A stretch of 11,907 nucleotides of DNA. It comes from JBCCZC01 sp039188505 (GTDB lineage: Bacteria > Pseudomonadota > Gammaproteobacteria > Xanthomonadales > SZUA-38). This document shows, in pieces, positions 1 through 7,569 of this stretch; within the stretch, counting starts at the first letter, position 1, and every line of letters starts with the position of its first letter. Where the stretch lies: assembly GCA_039188505.1 (NCBI GenBank), contig JBCCZC010000155.1, positions 1-11,907 of the forward strand, in the 5' to 3' direction. The notes under the pieces were generated by a model, which was given only the letters and a program-made list of their open reading frames with translations, was not told the origin of the DNA and did no database searches. The translations under genes and the position numbers were made by a program.

Positions 1-359
1 CAGTACCAGCCTGACTCATAGCCAAGGCCCCGCACTCCGAAGATCGCGTCACCATCAACGGTTTCGATCAGGAGCAGAATATCCTCTTCGTGGAGCCGTG
101 CGGTGATGAGTTCATCATCCCAGATCGGCGAATCCACGAAAGGAAGCTCGCGCTGTAATTCGGCGATGCCCGACTCCCGGTAGAGGGAAGCGGCAAACTC
201 GCTGACTTCGCGAACCAGTTCCCGCTCCTCCGCGTCCGCGAGACGCAGGCCGATATGGACCCACAGTTGCGTCAGCGCCAGCGCCACCAACAGAAACGCG
301 CCCGAGAAGCCCAGCGTCCAGCGCAGAATCGTTGCGCGTAGCAGATCAGTCGCGCGCAC
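1..359 (-). CDS. Sensor histidine kinase, N-terminal part (cut by window edge)
   Basis: This is the partner of the response regulator just upstream on the same strand. It is read from a GTG at 359, which overlaps the regulator's last codons by 14 nt, the usual sign of translational coupling. The 119 visible codons contain no stop. The start reads MRATDLLRATILRW, followed by a hydrophobic segment at about residues 14-36 (WTLGFSGAFLLVALALTQLW), then a polar, acidic stretch (ADAEERELVREVSEF, later LHEEDILLLIETVDGD). This fits a membrane sensor with one N-terminal transmembrane helix before an extracytoplasmic input domain. The HisKA and ATPase domains would lie beyond base 1 and are not seen, so the kinase call rests on position, overlap and topology. 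The signal sensed cannot be inferred. Confidence 0.75.
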   Translation of the reverse strand, partial: MRATDLLRATILRWTLGFSGAFLLVALALTQLWVHIGLRLADAEERELVREVSEFAASLYRESGIAELQRELPFVDSPIWDDELITARLHEEDILLLIETVDGDAIFGVRGLGYESGWY

Positions 360-1038
360 TGATCATGTAGCCTGCACCGCGCTCGGTGTGGATCAGCTCA
401 CAACCGAAGGGTCGGTCCACCTTGGCGCGGAGCCGGCTCACGTGTGTCTGCACAAGGCTGGTCTTCGGATCAAACCGGTAACCCCAGACCCGTTCGAGCA
501 ACATGGTGCGAGTCACGACCTGTTCGGCGTTGAGCATGAGTTCGACGAGAATCCGATACTCCTGAGGAGAGAGCGCGATGGTCTGACCCCGTCGCGTCAC
601 GTTCTGGGAGACGCGGTCCACATGCAAGTCCCCCACGATCAGCTCGCTGGCAGGTTCGACGATTGGCTGGCGACGCGACAGTGCTCGGAGACGGGCATGG
701 AGTTCGCTGAAGGCGAACGGTTTCACCATGTAGTCGTCAGCTCCCGCATTCAAACCATCGACCCTGTCGTCGATACCGGAGACTGCGGTGAGCAGCAGTA
801 TTGGAGTCTTGACTCGAGCCTCACGCAGGATACGCACCGCGTCCCGTCCGTCCATGCCCGGCAGCAGGCGGTCGAAAACGATAACGTGGAAGCGATCGGA
901 CGCCGCATGCAGAAGACCTTCAGGCGCAGTGGCCACCCGCTCGCAGTTGTCCCCGACCTCCCGTAGCCCCCGGCAAATGAACTCCGCCGTGTCCGGGTCG
1001 TCCTCAACAAGCAGCACGTTGATGGCTGATGGCCTCAT
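346..1038 (-). CDS. OmpR/PhoB-family two-component response regulator
   Basis: A 230-residue DNA-binding response regulator of normal length for the family. The receiver domain (about residues 7-120) has the acidic pair D13/D14, phospho-acceptor D56 in VIVFDRLLPGMDG, the switch threonine T84 in ILLLTA, and K106 in the MVKPF motif. The C-terminal winged-helix domain (about 130-228) has the hallmark 'LSPQEYRILVELMLN' and 'VQTHVSRLRAKVD' segments and ends in ERGAGYMI. It should bind DNA as a phosphorylated dimer and control transcription. It is the first gene of an operon with the sensor kinase, whose start overlaps its end. An AGAGG lies only 2 nt before the ATG, an unusually short spacing. A GTG at codon 8, which would give the commoner VLLVEDD start, is an alternative. 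Confidence 0.95.
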   Translation of the reverse strand: MRPSAINVLLVEDDPDTAEFICRGLREVGDNCERVATAPEGLLHAASDRFHVIVFDRLLPGMDGRDAVRILREARVKTPILLLTAVSGIDDRVDGLNAGADDYMVKPFAFSELHARLRALSRRQPIVEPASELIVGDLHVDRVSQNVTRRGQTIALSPQEYRILVELMLNAEQVVTRTMLLERVWGYRFDPKTSLVQTHVSRLRAKVDRPFGCELIHTERGAGYMISARD

Positions 1039-1411
1039 CGCCTCTGATCATACGCCGCACAAGCGCGCGGTTGGATTACATCTTCGTATGAATTATGAAA
1101 CCTGCACTGGCTGTTCTATGCTCCTGCCCTCGGTCTTGCGTTTGAGCAAGACGAGCGACCCCGCGGTCGATGGCTCAGGCCTTGGGCGTGCGCTGGCTTC
1201 GCCATGGACCGCTTCTGGCGAACAAGACCCCGCGCAGGATTGCCGGAGGATCCATTCCGAGCCTTGGCGACTGGCAGCATTGGCGGCAGTGTAGAATTCG
1301 ATGTTTCGCGCCAGGCACGGGGCCGGATTGCCCTGCGCCCAGAATCACGATCCGGCTGCTGCGTGGGCATCAGACCCTCGGGCAGATCGCCGGAGAGACA
1401 GGAAGGAAACC
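1039..1411. other. Divergent non-coding region between response regulator and glycan genes
   Basis: About 370 bases separate the minus-strand regulator from the plus-strand glycosyltransferase. Open frames here give low-complexity, Arg/Ser-rich translations resembling no family I know. The region near 1072-1100 is clearly AT-richer than its surroundings and is the likeliest place for a promoter. A TAGAAT hexamer at 1292-1297 could be a -10 box for the plus-strand genes, but no good -35 sits at the right distance. No RNA gene is recognised. Confidence 0.5.
1083..1099. promoter_or_regulatory. Near-palindrome upstream of the response regulator, possible operator
   Basis: TTCGTA-N5-TATGAA forms an inverted repeat with one mismatch, 45 nt upstream of the regulator's start codon. 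Read on the minus strand the same bases give two copies of TTCATA with a 7-nt period. The site stands out because it is AT-rich in a GC-rich background. It could be an autoregulatory site for the OmpR-type regulator, whose relatives often bind short repeats near their own promoters. That role is inferred from position only. Confidence 0.3.
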
Positions 1412-2587
1412 ATGATTGACGACGACGCCTTCGACTCGGCCGCCGGCTTCGCCGTCGAGGAGACGCTAGCGGCCGCGGGCGCACGGCAGGTCACGGAATC
1501 CGCCAGAGACGGGGCCCCGCCTGGCGGATCGATCGTGCTGTTTCCGACCAACGGTGTCGGCTTCGGGCATTTCACGCGCCAGTACGCGATCGCGCGTCGT
1601 CTGAAGCGCCTGCTTCCGGAAACGGAAGTGGTGTTCTTCACCATGATGCCGGTCCTGCACGTGCCCTATGACGAGGGTTTCAAGACCTACCACATCAGCG
1701 GTCGCCGCAAGCACGGGCGAGATCTGTCCGTCGAAGCGTGGAATCGGCTTCTCGCGGGGTATCTGTCGCTAATCCTTGATCAGTATCAGCCGTGGTGCTT
1801 CATCTTCGACGGCGCTTTTGCCTATGGCGGCATGCTCGAGTCGATCAGGAACCGGCCCGAGACACGGAAGATCTGGATGCGGCGAGCGCTGTCGAAGCGG
1901 CCACAGGCGCTGCCGGACGCCTGCATCGAATGCTTCGACGAGATCGTACAGCCCGACGACGCGCTGCTGACCGCAGGTGCGGCAACCGGGATCGAGGTCA
2001 CGAGCTGCCCACCGATCGTCGTGCTCGACCGGGACGAGATGCTGTCGCGCGAATCGGCTCGAAAGCGGCTCGGGATCGCACCCGATGCGAAGGCGGTCTA
2101 CGTCCAGCTCGGCGCGGGCCGCATCAACGACATCCACTCGGAGATACGGCTCACGATCGAAGCGCTGCTCAAGCACCCGGAGGTCACGGTCGTGCTGGGG
2201 GAATCCATGCTGGGAAGCCGCCTGAACATCACGCTCGATCGGGTCATCTCGCTCCGGGACTACCCCAACCTGCTCTACTACAACGCCTTCGACGCGGTCG
2301 TGCAGGCCGGCGGCTACAACGCCTTCCACGAAACCCGGGCCTGCGGGCTCCCGGCGCTTTTCTACCCGAATATGCGGACGAGCGTCGATGATCAGCTTGC
2401 GCGCTGCCGCGTGGCCGAGGTCGAAGGCTGGGGGCGGGTTGTCGCCGAGCGCAGCGCCGGACCCATCGATCGGGCCATCGAGTGGCTGCTATCGATGGAA
2501 AAGCAGGCTCCGGAGCACCGGCTCAATGGCGCCACCGTGATGGCGCAGCGTCTCGCCAGGCTCTGTGCCGCTGTGACCGACCGCTAG
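1412..2587 (+). CDS. GT-B-fold glycosyltransferase (GT28/MurG-like)
   Basis: A 391-residue protein. The ATG at 1412 is chosen because AGGAAGGAAAC precedes it directly; a longer in-frame reading from 1301 begins with an unlikely Arg/Pro-rich stretch. The N-terminal half starts a Rossmann domain with IVLFPTNGVGFGHFTR (about residues 41-56), matching the G-x-G-H glycine loop of GT-B enzymes. The C-terminal half has VYVQLGAGRIND and then QAGGYNAFHETRACGLPALF (298-317). That last motif is the nucleotide-sugar-binding GG-x-x-x-x-E-x-x-x-x-G-x-P signature of GT28/GT1-type enzymes. It probably transfers a sugar from a nucleotide donor in the cytoplasm to a glycan or lipid-linked acceptor. Donor and acceptor are unknown. 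It opens a same-strand set with a methyltransferase, a family-2 glycosyltransferase and a sulfotransferase, which suggests surface-glycan assembly. Confidence 0.75.
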   Translation: MIDDDAFDSAAGFAVEETLAAAGARQVTESARDGAPPGGSIVLFPTNGVGFGHFTRQYAIARRLKRLLPETEVVFFTMMPVLHVPYDEGFKTYHISGRRKHGRDLSVEAWNRLLAGYLSLILDQYQPWCFIFDGAFAYGGMLESIRNRPETRKIWMRRALSKRPQALPDACIECFDEIVQPDDALLTAGAATGIEVTSCPPIVVLDRDEMLSRESARKRLGIAPDAKAVYVQLGAGRINDIHSEIRLTIEALLKHPEVTVVLGESMLGSRLNITLDRVISLRDYPNLLYYNAFDAVVQAGGYNAFHETRACGLPALFYPNMRTSVDDQLARCRVAEVEGWGRVVAERSAGPIDRAIEWLLSMEKQAPEHRLNGATVMAQRLARLCAAVTDR

Positions 2588-2658
2588 CCCCGCTGGCCGG
2601 ACCGATTTCGGCGCACCGCCATCGCCCGGGCCGTAACGCAAGACCAAGGAATCCGCTG

Positions 2659-3315
2659 ATGTCAGAGTCTCCGGTCACCCACATTGATCAGATCACCGAG
2701 CAATTCGAAGACGTCCGCTGCATGAACGCCCAGCGGGCGCACGTCCTGCGCGATCTCCTCGTGGCCGAGGACGCCGAAAACGTTCTGGAGATCGGCTTCT
2801 TCAAGGGCAAGAGCAGCGCTTACATCGCAGCGATGCTCGAGGACCGCGGCCGCGGTCACCTCACCACCGTCGACAGAAAGGTTGCCCTCAAACGGGAACC
2901 CAACATCCATACGGTTCTCGAGCAGGCGAAGCTGAGTCACCGGGTGACCCCGGTGTTCGCGAAACGCTCGTTCACCTGGGAGCTCAAGAAGCTCATCGAG
3001 CAGGACCCACGCCCGCAGTTCGATCTCTGCTACTTCGATGGCGGTCACACCTGGGACGTGACCGGCTTCGGGATGGTTCTCGTGGACATGCTCATGCGGC
3101 CGGGGGGCCTCATCGTGCTCGACGATCTCGACTGGACGATCAACCGCTCCAGGCACTATCAGCGAAACCCATCCATGTCGAAGAAGTACTCGGCAGATGA
3201 ACGCGACGCCCCGGGCGTGCGGCTCGCGTGGGAGCTCGTGCTGCCGCATCTCGGTTACGTTGATCGTCGAGAAATTCCGGAGGTTGGATGGGCCACGGCG
3301 AAAAAGCCCGCCTGA
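2659..3315 (+). CDS. Class I SAM-dependent methyltransferase (Methyltransf_24-like)
   Basis: A 218-residue protein starting at ATG 2659, with AAGGA 8 nt upstream. A longer in-frame reading overlapping the previous gene is not family-like. Motif I is VLEIGFFKGKSS (about 42-53), and the acidic residue that binds the SAM ribose is D72 in LTTVDR. FDLCYFDGGHTWD (121-133) and RPGGLIVLDDLDW (147-159) correspond to the later strands of the Rossmann fold; the DGxH and LDD patterns are typical of the Methyltransf_24 / CmcI-like group. It should methylate a small molecule or sugar using S-adenosylmethionine. Lying 71 nt after a glycosyltransferase and before another suggests O-methylation of a glycan residue, an inference from context. 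It has no membrane segment or signal peptide. Confidence 0.85.
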   Translation: MSESPVTHIDQITEQFEDVRCMNAQRAHVLRDLLVAEDAENVLEIGFFKGKSSAYIAAMLEDRGRGHLTTVDRKVALKREPNIHTVLEQAKLSHRVTPVFAKRSFTWELKKLIEQDPRPQFDLCYFDGGHTWDVTGFGMVLVDMLMRPGGLIVLDDLDWTINRSRHYQRNPSMSKKYSADERDAPGVRLAWELVLPHLGYVDRREIPEVGWATAKKPA

Positions 3316-3324
3316 CGCGCGGGC
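3300..3324 (-). terminator. Intrinsic-terminator-like hairpin, minus-strand orientation
   Basis: On the minus strand, GCCCGC-GCGTCAG-GCGGGC forms a 6-bp all-GC stem followed at once by TTTTT, a textbook Rho-independent terminator shape. On the plus strand the same hairpin is preceded by A5 but followed by CTGCCG, so it should work poorly in the direction of the genes. It overlaps the last codons and stop of the methyltransferase. No minus-strand gene is nearby, so it would stop antisense transcription or be a remnant. Confidence 0.5.
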
Positions 3325-3386
3325 CTGCCGTTGCGATCCCGAATCCCGCTGGCGCTGCCGCGCTGACCTCCCCATAATGACTGCCG

Positions 3387-5888
3387 ATGGAGCCGGATGC
3401 AGCAACGACGATCGCGCAGACCGGGGAGCTCAGGGAGCGCGCTCGGTCGGCCTACAACGCGAAGGACTACGCGTCGGCCGAGCGACATCTGCGCATGCTC
3501 TGCGAACGGAGTCCCGACGACCCCTGGCCCCGGGAGATTCTGGTTCGGTTGTACCTCAACACGGGTCGCCGGGAGGCGGCCTGTCGCAGCGTCGAGGCGC
3601 TCGCCGGACAGGCATCCAGCGCGCATCTCCTGCGGCGACTCCTCCAGACGCTGGTCCGCTTCGAGCTCTGGCCATCGCTGACGCTGATCGCCGAATCCCA
3701 GGATTTCGCTCAGCAATCGGACGACATCGTCGCCATCGCCATCGAGGGACATCCGGACATCGCCTGGTGCGAGTCATTGCTCGAGTCGCTTGGCGGCGCG
3801 ACCGATCGACCTCGGCTCGACCAGCTGCTGTCCATCAGGCGCCGGTACGGCGCGCAGGGCCACGCAATCGAGGCGGCACAAGCACTCCGGACATTCCTGG
3901 GAAACGGCGACGATTCGACCGGTTCCGGGCTGGCGCATCGGCTCTTTTCCGAGGTCGACGATCTCGACTTGCTCGCATCGCTCTGGGAGCGCCTGCTCAG
4001 CGCGGCACGACCCTGCCGACGATCGATCAGCCTCGGGGAGAGGCTACTCGCACGCCTTTACCACGCGCAGGCCTGGAGGGCTGCGGCCAACCTTGGTGAT
4101 GCGCTCGCATCGGTCTCTCCCCTTGACGAAGTACTGTCGACCAAGCTGGCGCGGTGCGGTTACATGGCGGAGCGCCCGGAGACCACGATCACGGCCTGCG
4201 AGCACCTCGCTGCCGCCGGTTCCTGCAACCCCCAGGAGGCCGAGTGGGTCCTGACCGTCGGCATTCGCCAGCGTCGTCCGGATCTGGTGGGTCGCGCGGT
4301 CGAGATCCTCGGGCCCGGCCATCCAGTGGCGTGTGATACCTGCCGCCGCGCATTGATCCTGGCCCTCGAGGAGCATGATGCCGAACTGGTGCAGTTGATC
4401 CTCGACGTGCCGCTGGGGGACGTTGCGCAGGCGGAGTTCGCATCCCTCGTGCACGACCATCGCGGACAGCCGGATCGTGCCGACGCGGTGCTGATGGAGG
4501 CACTGCTTCGATACGCCACCGATGCGACGCTACTTCTGCGGCGGGCCGAGTCCCGATGGCAAGCGGGCGACGTGGCCGGCGCGCTGCAAACCTGCGATCG
4601 CCTGCTGGCGGCCCATCCGGAGCACGAGGTTGGCCATCGACTCCGATTCTCGATCGGATACAAGATCTGGCCGGTCTCGCGGTGCGTCAGCGAAGCGGAC
4701 GCGGTTGCACATCGATTCCCCGACATCCCCTACCTTCGACTGAACCAGGCAGCCGCGAGGCTCGACGCCAGCAAGGACGCATCGGGCGCCCTGGCGGTGA
4801 TGGACAAGGCCCTGGAGCGCTGGCCCGACGATGTGCGTCTTCTCAAGGTCCGCGCGATGGCCCTGTCGCGGCTCGGTCTGCACACCGACGCCAGAAGAGT
4901 GATCGAGACCACCATGGACCTGGCGCCCTCGAATCCCGAGATCGCGATTGCGGCCGCCGAGATCGAGCACGCGGCGGGCTCGTCGCAGGGTCAGCTCCGG
5001 TACGTCAATCGAGCGCTCGAGGCGGCAGACCTCACGCCACTCCAGGGCATACGCTTCATGTTCGGCCGCGCGACACCCGTCAGTGACGCGCCCGAATTCG
5101 CCGATCCACGCCTCGTCAGCGTCGTGATGAGTCATTTCGGAGACACCGCGCTTCTCGAGCGCTCCGTGACATCTATCCTTGCCCAGACCCACCAACAACT
5201 CGAACTGATCATCGTCGATGACGGCTCGAAGGTAGAGGACGTCGCGGCGATCCGTGCCCTCGCGAAATCGGACGGCCGCGTCCGAGTCATCGAGCTGCCC
5301 ACCAACCAGGGCACCTACGTGGCGAGGAATATCGGGCTCGAGTCAGCGCGCGGCGAGTTCGTCACGTTCATGGACAGTGACGACTGGTGCCATCCGCAAC
5401 GGCTGGAGCGGCAGATTCAGCGCCTCGATCAGGACTCACAGGCCTCGGCGGTGATCCACCAGGCGGTCCGGATTCGGGACGACAACAGCTTCGAGAGCTA
5501 CGCAAAGAGCAGCCTCAAATGGGCCTATCCTTCCCTCTTCTTCCGCCGCGGCGTCCTCGATACGCTCGGTTACTTCGATCGCGTGTCGGTGGGTGCCGAC
5601 AGCGAATTCGCGGCGAGAATCACGGCAGCCCTGGGCCCGAGAGCGCTGTTCCGGGATCCCTTGCCCACCTCGTTCATGCGTCGCGCCAGCCGATCGCTGA
5701 CCGGTGGCGGCCCGTTCAAGATCGGTTGGCGGTCGATCGCTGGCGATCGTCTCGCGTATCACGCCACCTCCCGGAACTGGCATCGCCAGATCAAGGCGGG
5801 CACCGCAACCCCGTTCCTGTCCGCAACGCCGGCGCAACGACCCTTTGCCGCGCCGGACCGCATGCAACGCGGGGCGATGGTCCTGTGA
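3387..5888 (+). CDS. TPR-repeat protein fused to a family-2 glycosyltransferase
   Basis: An 833-residue two-part protein. The first ~570 residues are helical and repeat-like, with recognisable tetratricopeptide units, for example AYNAKDYASAERHLRMLCER near the start and the 'SRWQAGDVAGALQTCDRLLA' and 'LRLNQAAARLDASKDASGAL' stretches later. From about residue 575 a GT2 (GT-A fold) domain begins with LVSVVMSHFGD. It carries ILAQTHQQLELIIVDDGS (D611/D612), the GTYVARNIGLE segment, and the DxD-type metal and sugar-nucleotide site MDSDDW (D663, D665, D666). It should transfer a sugar from a nucleotide donor; the TPR half probably docks acceptor proteins or partner enzymes. No signal peptide or membrane helix is evident. 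The start ATG has no clear ribosome-binding site, so translation may be weak or coupled. The next gene begins 124 nt downstream. Confidence 0.9.
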   Translation: MEPDAATTIAQTGELRERARSAYNAKDYASAERHLRMLCERSPDDPWPREILVRLYLNTGRREAACRSVEALAGQASSAHLLRRLLQTLVRFELWPSLTLIAESQDFAQQSDDIVAIAIEGHPDIAWCESLLESLGGATDRPRLDQLLSIRRRYGAQGHAIEAAQALRTFLGNGDDSTGSGLAHRLFSEVDDLDLLASLWERLLSAARPCRRSISLGERLLARLYHAQAWRAAANLGDALASVSPLDEVLSTKLARCGYMAERPETTITACEHLAAAGSCNPQEAEWVLTVGIRQRRPDLVGRAVEILGPGHPVACDTCRRALILALEEHDAELVQLILDVPLGDVAQAEFASLVHDHRGQPDRADAVLMEALLRYATDATLLLRRAESRWQAGDVAGALQTCDRLLAAHPEHEVGHRLRFSIGYKIWPVSRCVSEADAVAHRFPDIPYLRLNQAAARLDASKDASGALAVMDKALERWPDDVRLLKVRAMALSRLGLHTDARRVIETTMDLAPSNPEIAIAAAEIEHAAGSSQGQLRYVNRALEAADLTPLQGIRFMFGRATPVSDAPEFADPRLVSVVMSHFGDTALLERSVTSILAQTHQQLELIIVDDGSKVEDVAAIRALAKSDGRVRVIELPTNQGTYVARNIGLESARGEFVTFMDSDDWCHPQRLERQIQRLDQDSQASAVIHQAVRIRDDNSFESYAKSSLKWAYPSLFFRRGVLDTLGYFDRVSVGADSEFAARITAALGPRALFRDPLPTSFMRRASRSLTGGGPFKIGWRSIAGDRLAYHATSRNWHRQIKAGTATPFLSATPAQRPFAAPDRMQRGAMVL

Positions 5889-6012
5889 CTTTCTCGTACC
5901 TGCATCAGCTAAAGCGCAGGGCAACAATGGATGGAACGTTGTCGCTCTTGTGCGACGGCTCGCCGGATCACGGAGCGATCGCCGAGCCGGAGACGTGGGC
6001 AGACAGGCGCCC

Positions 6013-6744
6013 ATGAGCCGGATCGAAAGCAAGGACATCGTGGAGAAGATCTGCTTCGTGCACCTACCGAAGTGCGGCGGGCTCTCCTTCTCCAAGACGC
6101 TGATGGGCCTCTACGGGGCCGGGCACTATGTGCGGTTCGATTCCCACAAGGCTATTCAGGAAGCCCGGAAGCTCGGCGAGACGCCCAACGTCTACCGGGA
6201 GAAGTGCCTGAATGAGCTTCTTGCGGACCCCTTCAATCACTGCGTAAGCGGACACTATCGCTGCAGTGCCCGCACACGGCGACGATTCGAGGACGAGTGG
6301 CGGTTCATCACACTCCTCAGGGATCCGGTCGACCGGTGGTTCTCGAACTACTTCTACAATCGGTTCAAGTCCGATGGGATGTTCAAGCACAGCACCGATC
6401 TGGCGTCCTACATCGATTCGGATCGGGGACGTTCGATGGGCTCGATCTACACTCGGATGCTGAGTGCTCACCGGGACCCGACGTCGGAGCAGGCTATCGA
6501 TGAGACGATCGCGAATCTCAAGGGGTTCACGCTGGTTGGCGTGCTCGAACGCGGCGAGGATTGGCAGCGCCGATTCGAGGCGCGATTCGGACCGAAGATC
6601 GAGCTGCCCGTGGTGAACGCGAACCCGGACCCATCCGGGGGAAACTACTGGGACGAAATCGAACCCGACGTCATCGAAGAGGTGCGTCGGATCTGCCTTC
6701 CCGATCGCCTGGTTTACGACGCGTTCGCGTCTGCAGAACGTTGA
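6013..6744 (+). CDS. PAPS-dependent sulfotransferase (Sulfotransfer_2-like)
   Basis: A 243-residue protein read from ATG 6013. Upstream in-frame sequence exists but does not look family-like, and no strong ribosome-binding site is visible. KICFVHLPKCGGLSFSKTL (12-30) matches the 5'-phosphosulfate-binding loop (hxPKxGGTS) of carbohydrate sulfotransferases. CVSGHYRC (77-84) matches the usual SGHF step. FITLLRDPVDRWFSNYFY (98-115) matches the 3'-phosphate-binding RDPxxRxxS motif, with R103 and S111. The enzyme should move sulfate from PAPS to a hydroxyl or amino group, most often on a sugar. The glycosyltransferases upstream suggest a growing glycan as the acceptor. There is no membrane segment, so it likely works in the cytoplasm before export. 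A GAGCCC/GGGCTC hairpin overlaps its stop. Confidence 0.85.
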   Translation: MSRIESKDIVEKICFVHLPKCGGLSFSKTLMGLYGAGHYVRFDSHKAIQEARKLGETPNVYREKCLNELLADPFNHCVSGHYRCSARTRRRFEDEWRFITLLRDPVDRWFSNYFYNRFKSDGMFKHSTDLASYIDSDRGRSMGSIYTRMLSAHRDPTSEQAIDETIANLKGFTLVGVLERGEDWQRRFEARFGPKIELPVVNANPDPSGGNYWDEIEPDVIEEVRRICLPDRLVYDAFASAER

Positions 6745-6764
6745 GCCCGGCAGCCGTGGGGCTC
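6743..6764 (+). terminator. Hairpin overlapping the sulfotransferase stop, weak terminator candidate
   Basis: GAGCCC-N10-GGGCTC is a perfect 6-bp inverted repeat that starts inside the stop codon and lies between two convergent genes. It lacks a T-run on either side, so intrinsic termination would be weak; it could be a Rho-assisted or mRNA-protecting stem. Confidence 0.25.
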
Positions 6765-6815
6765 GTCCGCACGCGCTGTTTCTCGCTGGTCGGCCGTGAG
6801 GCTTTCGGCATGCGG

Positions 6816-7382
6816 TCAGCGCTTCCGCCTGTTTTCGTGCGGAAATGCATGGCTTGCAATCGGCAGGCCGAGGAAATTGCAGAGCTCGGGCCAGCCATCA
6901 CCCGCACAGATGTTCAGCACGAGCAGGTCGGAGCTCCTGCCCTCGAAATAGGCCTGTACTTCGGCCGTGTGTCGGGCCTGGACTTGCCGGAAGCGGGTTT
7001 CCTCGAAGTACGTCGAGCCGAACTGCTCTTGCCGGTAGCCCAGCACCTTTCGAATTCGCTCTTCGCCGTAGCGGGCGCTTTGCTGCTTCGACGCGAGATC
7101 CCGCCTTGCCAGCCACTTCTGGCACGACTCGAGCCATTCCGCCGTGTCTCTCACCGTGAGAATGAAGCCGGAATCCGGGTACTGCGTGTCGAGCGCCGGA
7201 TAGCGCGTCTGCGCGGGCATGTCGACATAGAAGTCCAGCTTTTTTGTTTCGAGGATCTCGGGGGTGAAGTCGCGATCGAAGTGTTTGCCTTTCAACCCCA
7301 GAAGCTTGAGCGCCCGCGACAGGCTGGTCGTGCCGGTCTTCATCAGGCCGATGCCGAAGAGCTTGTTGAATCGCCGACTCAT
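6816..7382 (-). CDS. Sulfotransferase family protein (second, distinct subfamily)
   Basis: A 188-residue protein. ATG 7382 (MSRRFNKLFGIGLMK) is preferred because the family begins just before this glycine-rich loop; an upstream in-frame ATG at 7481 adds a Ser/Pro-rich tail with no family resemblance. FGIGLMKTGTTSLSRAL (9-25) is the PAPS 5'-phosphosulfate loop. FILTVRDTAEWLES (73-86) is the 3'-phosphate-binding motif, with R78 and S86. The protein is short for a full sulfotransferase but has both cofactor motifs and ends with a plausible C-terminal helix. Its pattern (GLxKTGTTSL with VRDxxxWLxS) belongs with the small Sulfotransfer_4-like group rather than with the sulfotransferase at 6013. 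It converges on that gene with 71 nt between them and diverges from the next glycosyltransferase. Its substrate is unknown; a glycan is likely from context. Confidence 0.83.
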   Translation of the reverse strand: MSRRFNKLFGIGLMKTGTTSLSRALKLLGLKGKHFDRDFTPEILETKKLDFYVDMPAQTRYPALDTQYPDSGFILTVRDTAEWLESCQKWLARRDLASKQQSARYGEERIRKVLGYRQEQFGSTYFEETRFRQVQARHTAEVQAYFEGRSSDLLVLNICAGDGWPELCNFLGLPIASHAFPHENRRKR

Positions 7383-7569
7383 GGTTTCGTTCTTCGTGTC
7401 CCGCGAGACTCCCGCGAAAACGCCGCAAGGTCGGGGTGGGCTGGACGACGCCTCCGTCTGGAAGCCGGCAGAGACTCGCATCTGCGTATCGGACGGTCAA
7501 GGCGGTCTCGAGCCAAGTCGATGCCCCGTCATCCGGGGAAGCCGGTCGCTATGGAGGGTCGCGAACGCC

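Noticed and set aside
388..966. Plus-strand frame opposite the response regulator
   Set aside because: The minus-strand frame holds all receiver and winged-helix motifs, so the plus-strand frame is a shadow.
1769..2329. Long minus-strand open frame inside the GT-B gene
   Set aside because: It is antisense to a gene with clear family motifs; its translation is typical of a GC-rich shadow frame and shows no domain.
2588..3386. Three intergenic gaps of exactly 71 nt (2588-2658, 3316-3386, 6745-6815) that might be a repeated element
   Set aside because: The three sequences do not resemble one another and one lies between convergent genes; the equal length is a coincidence.
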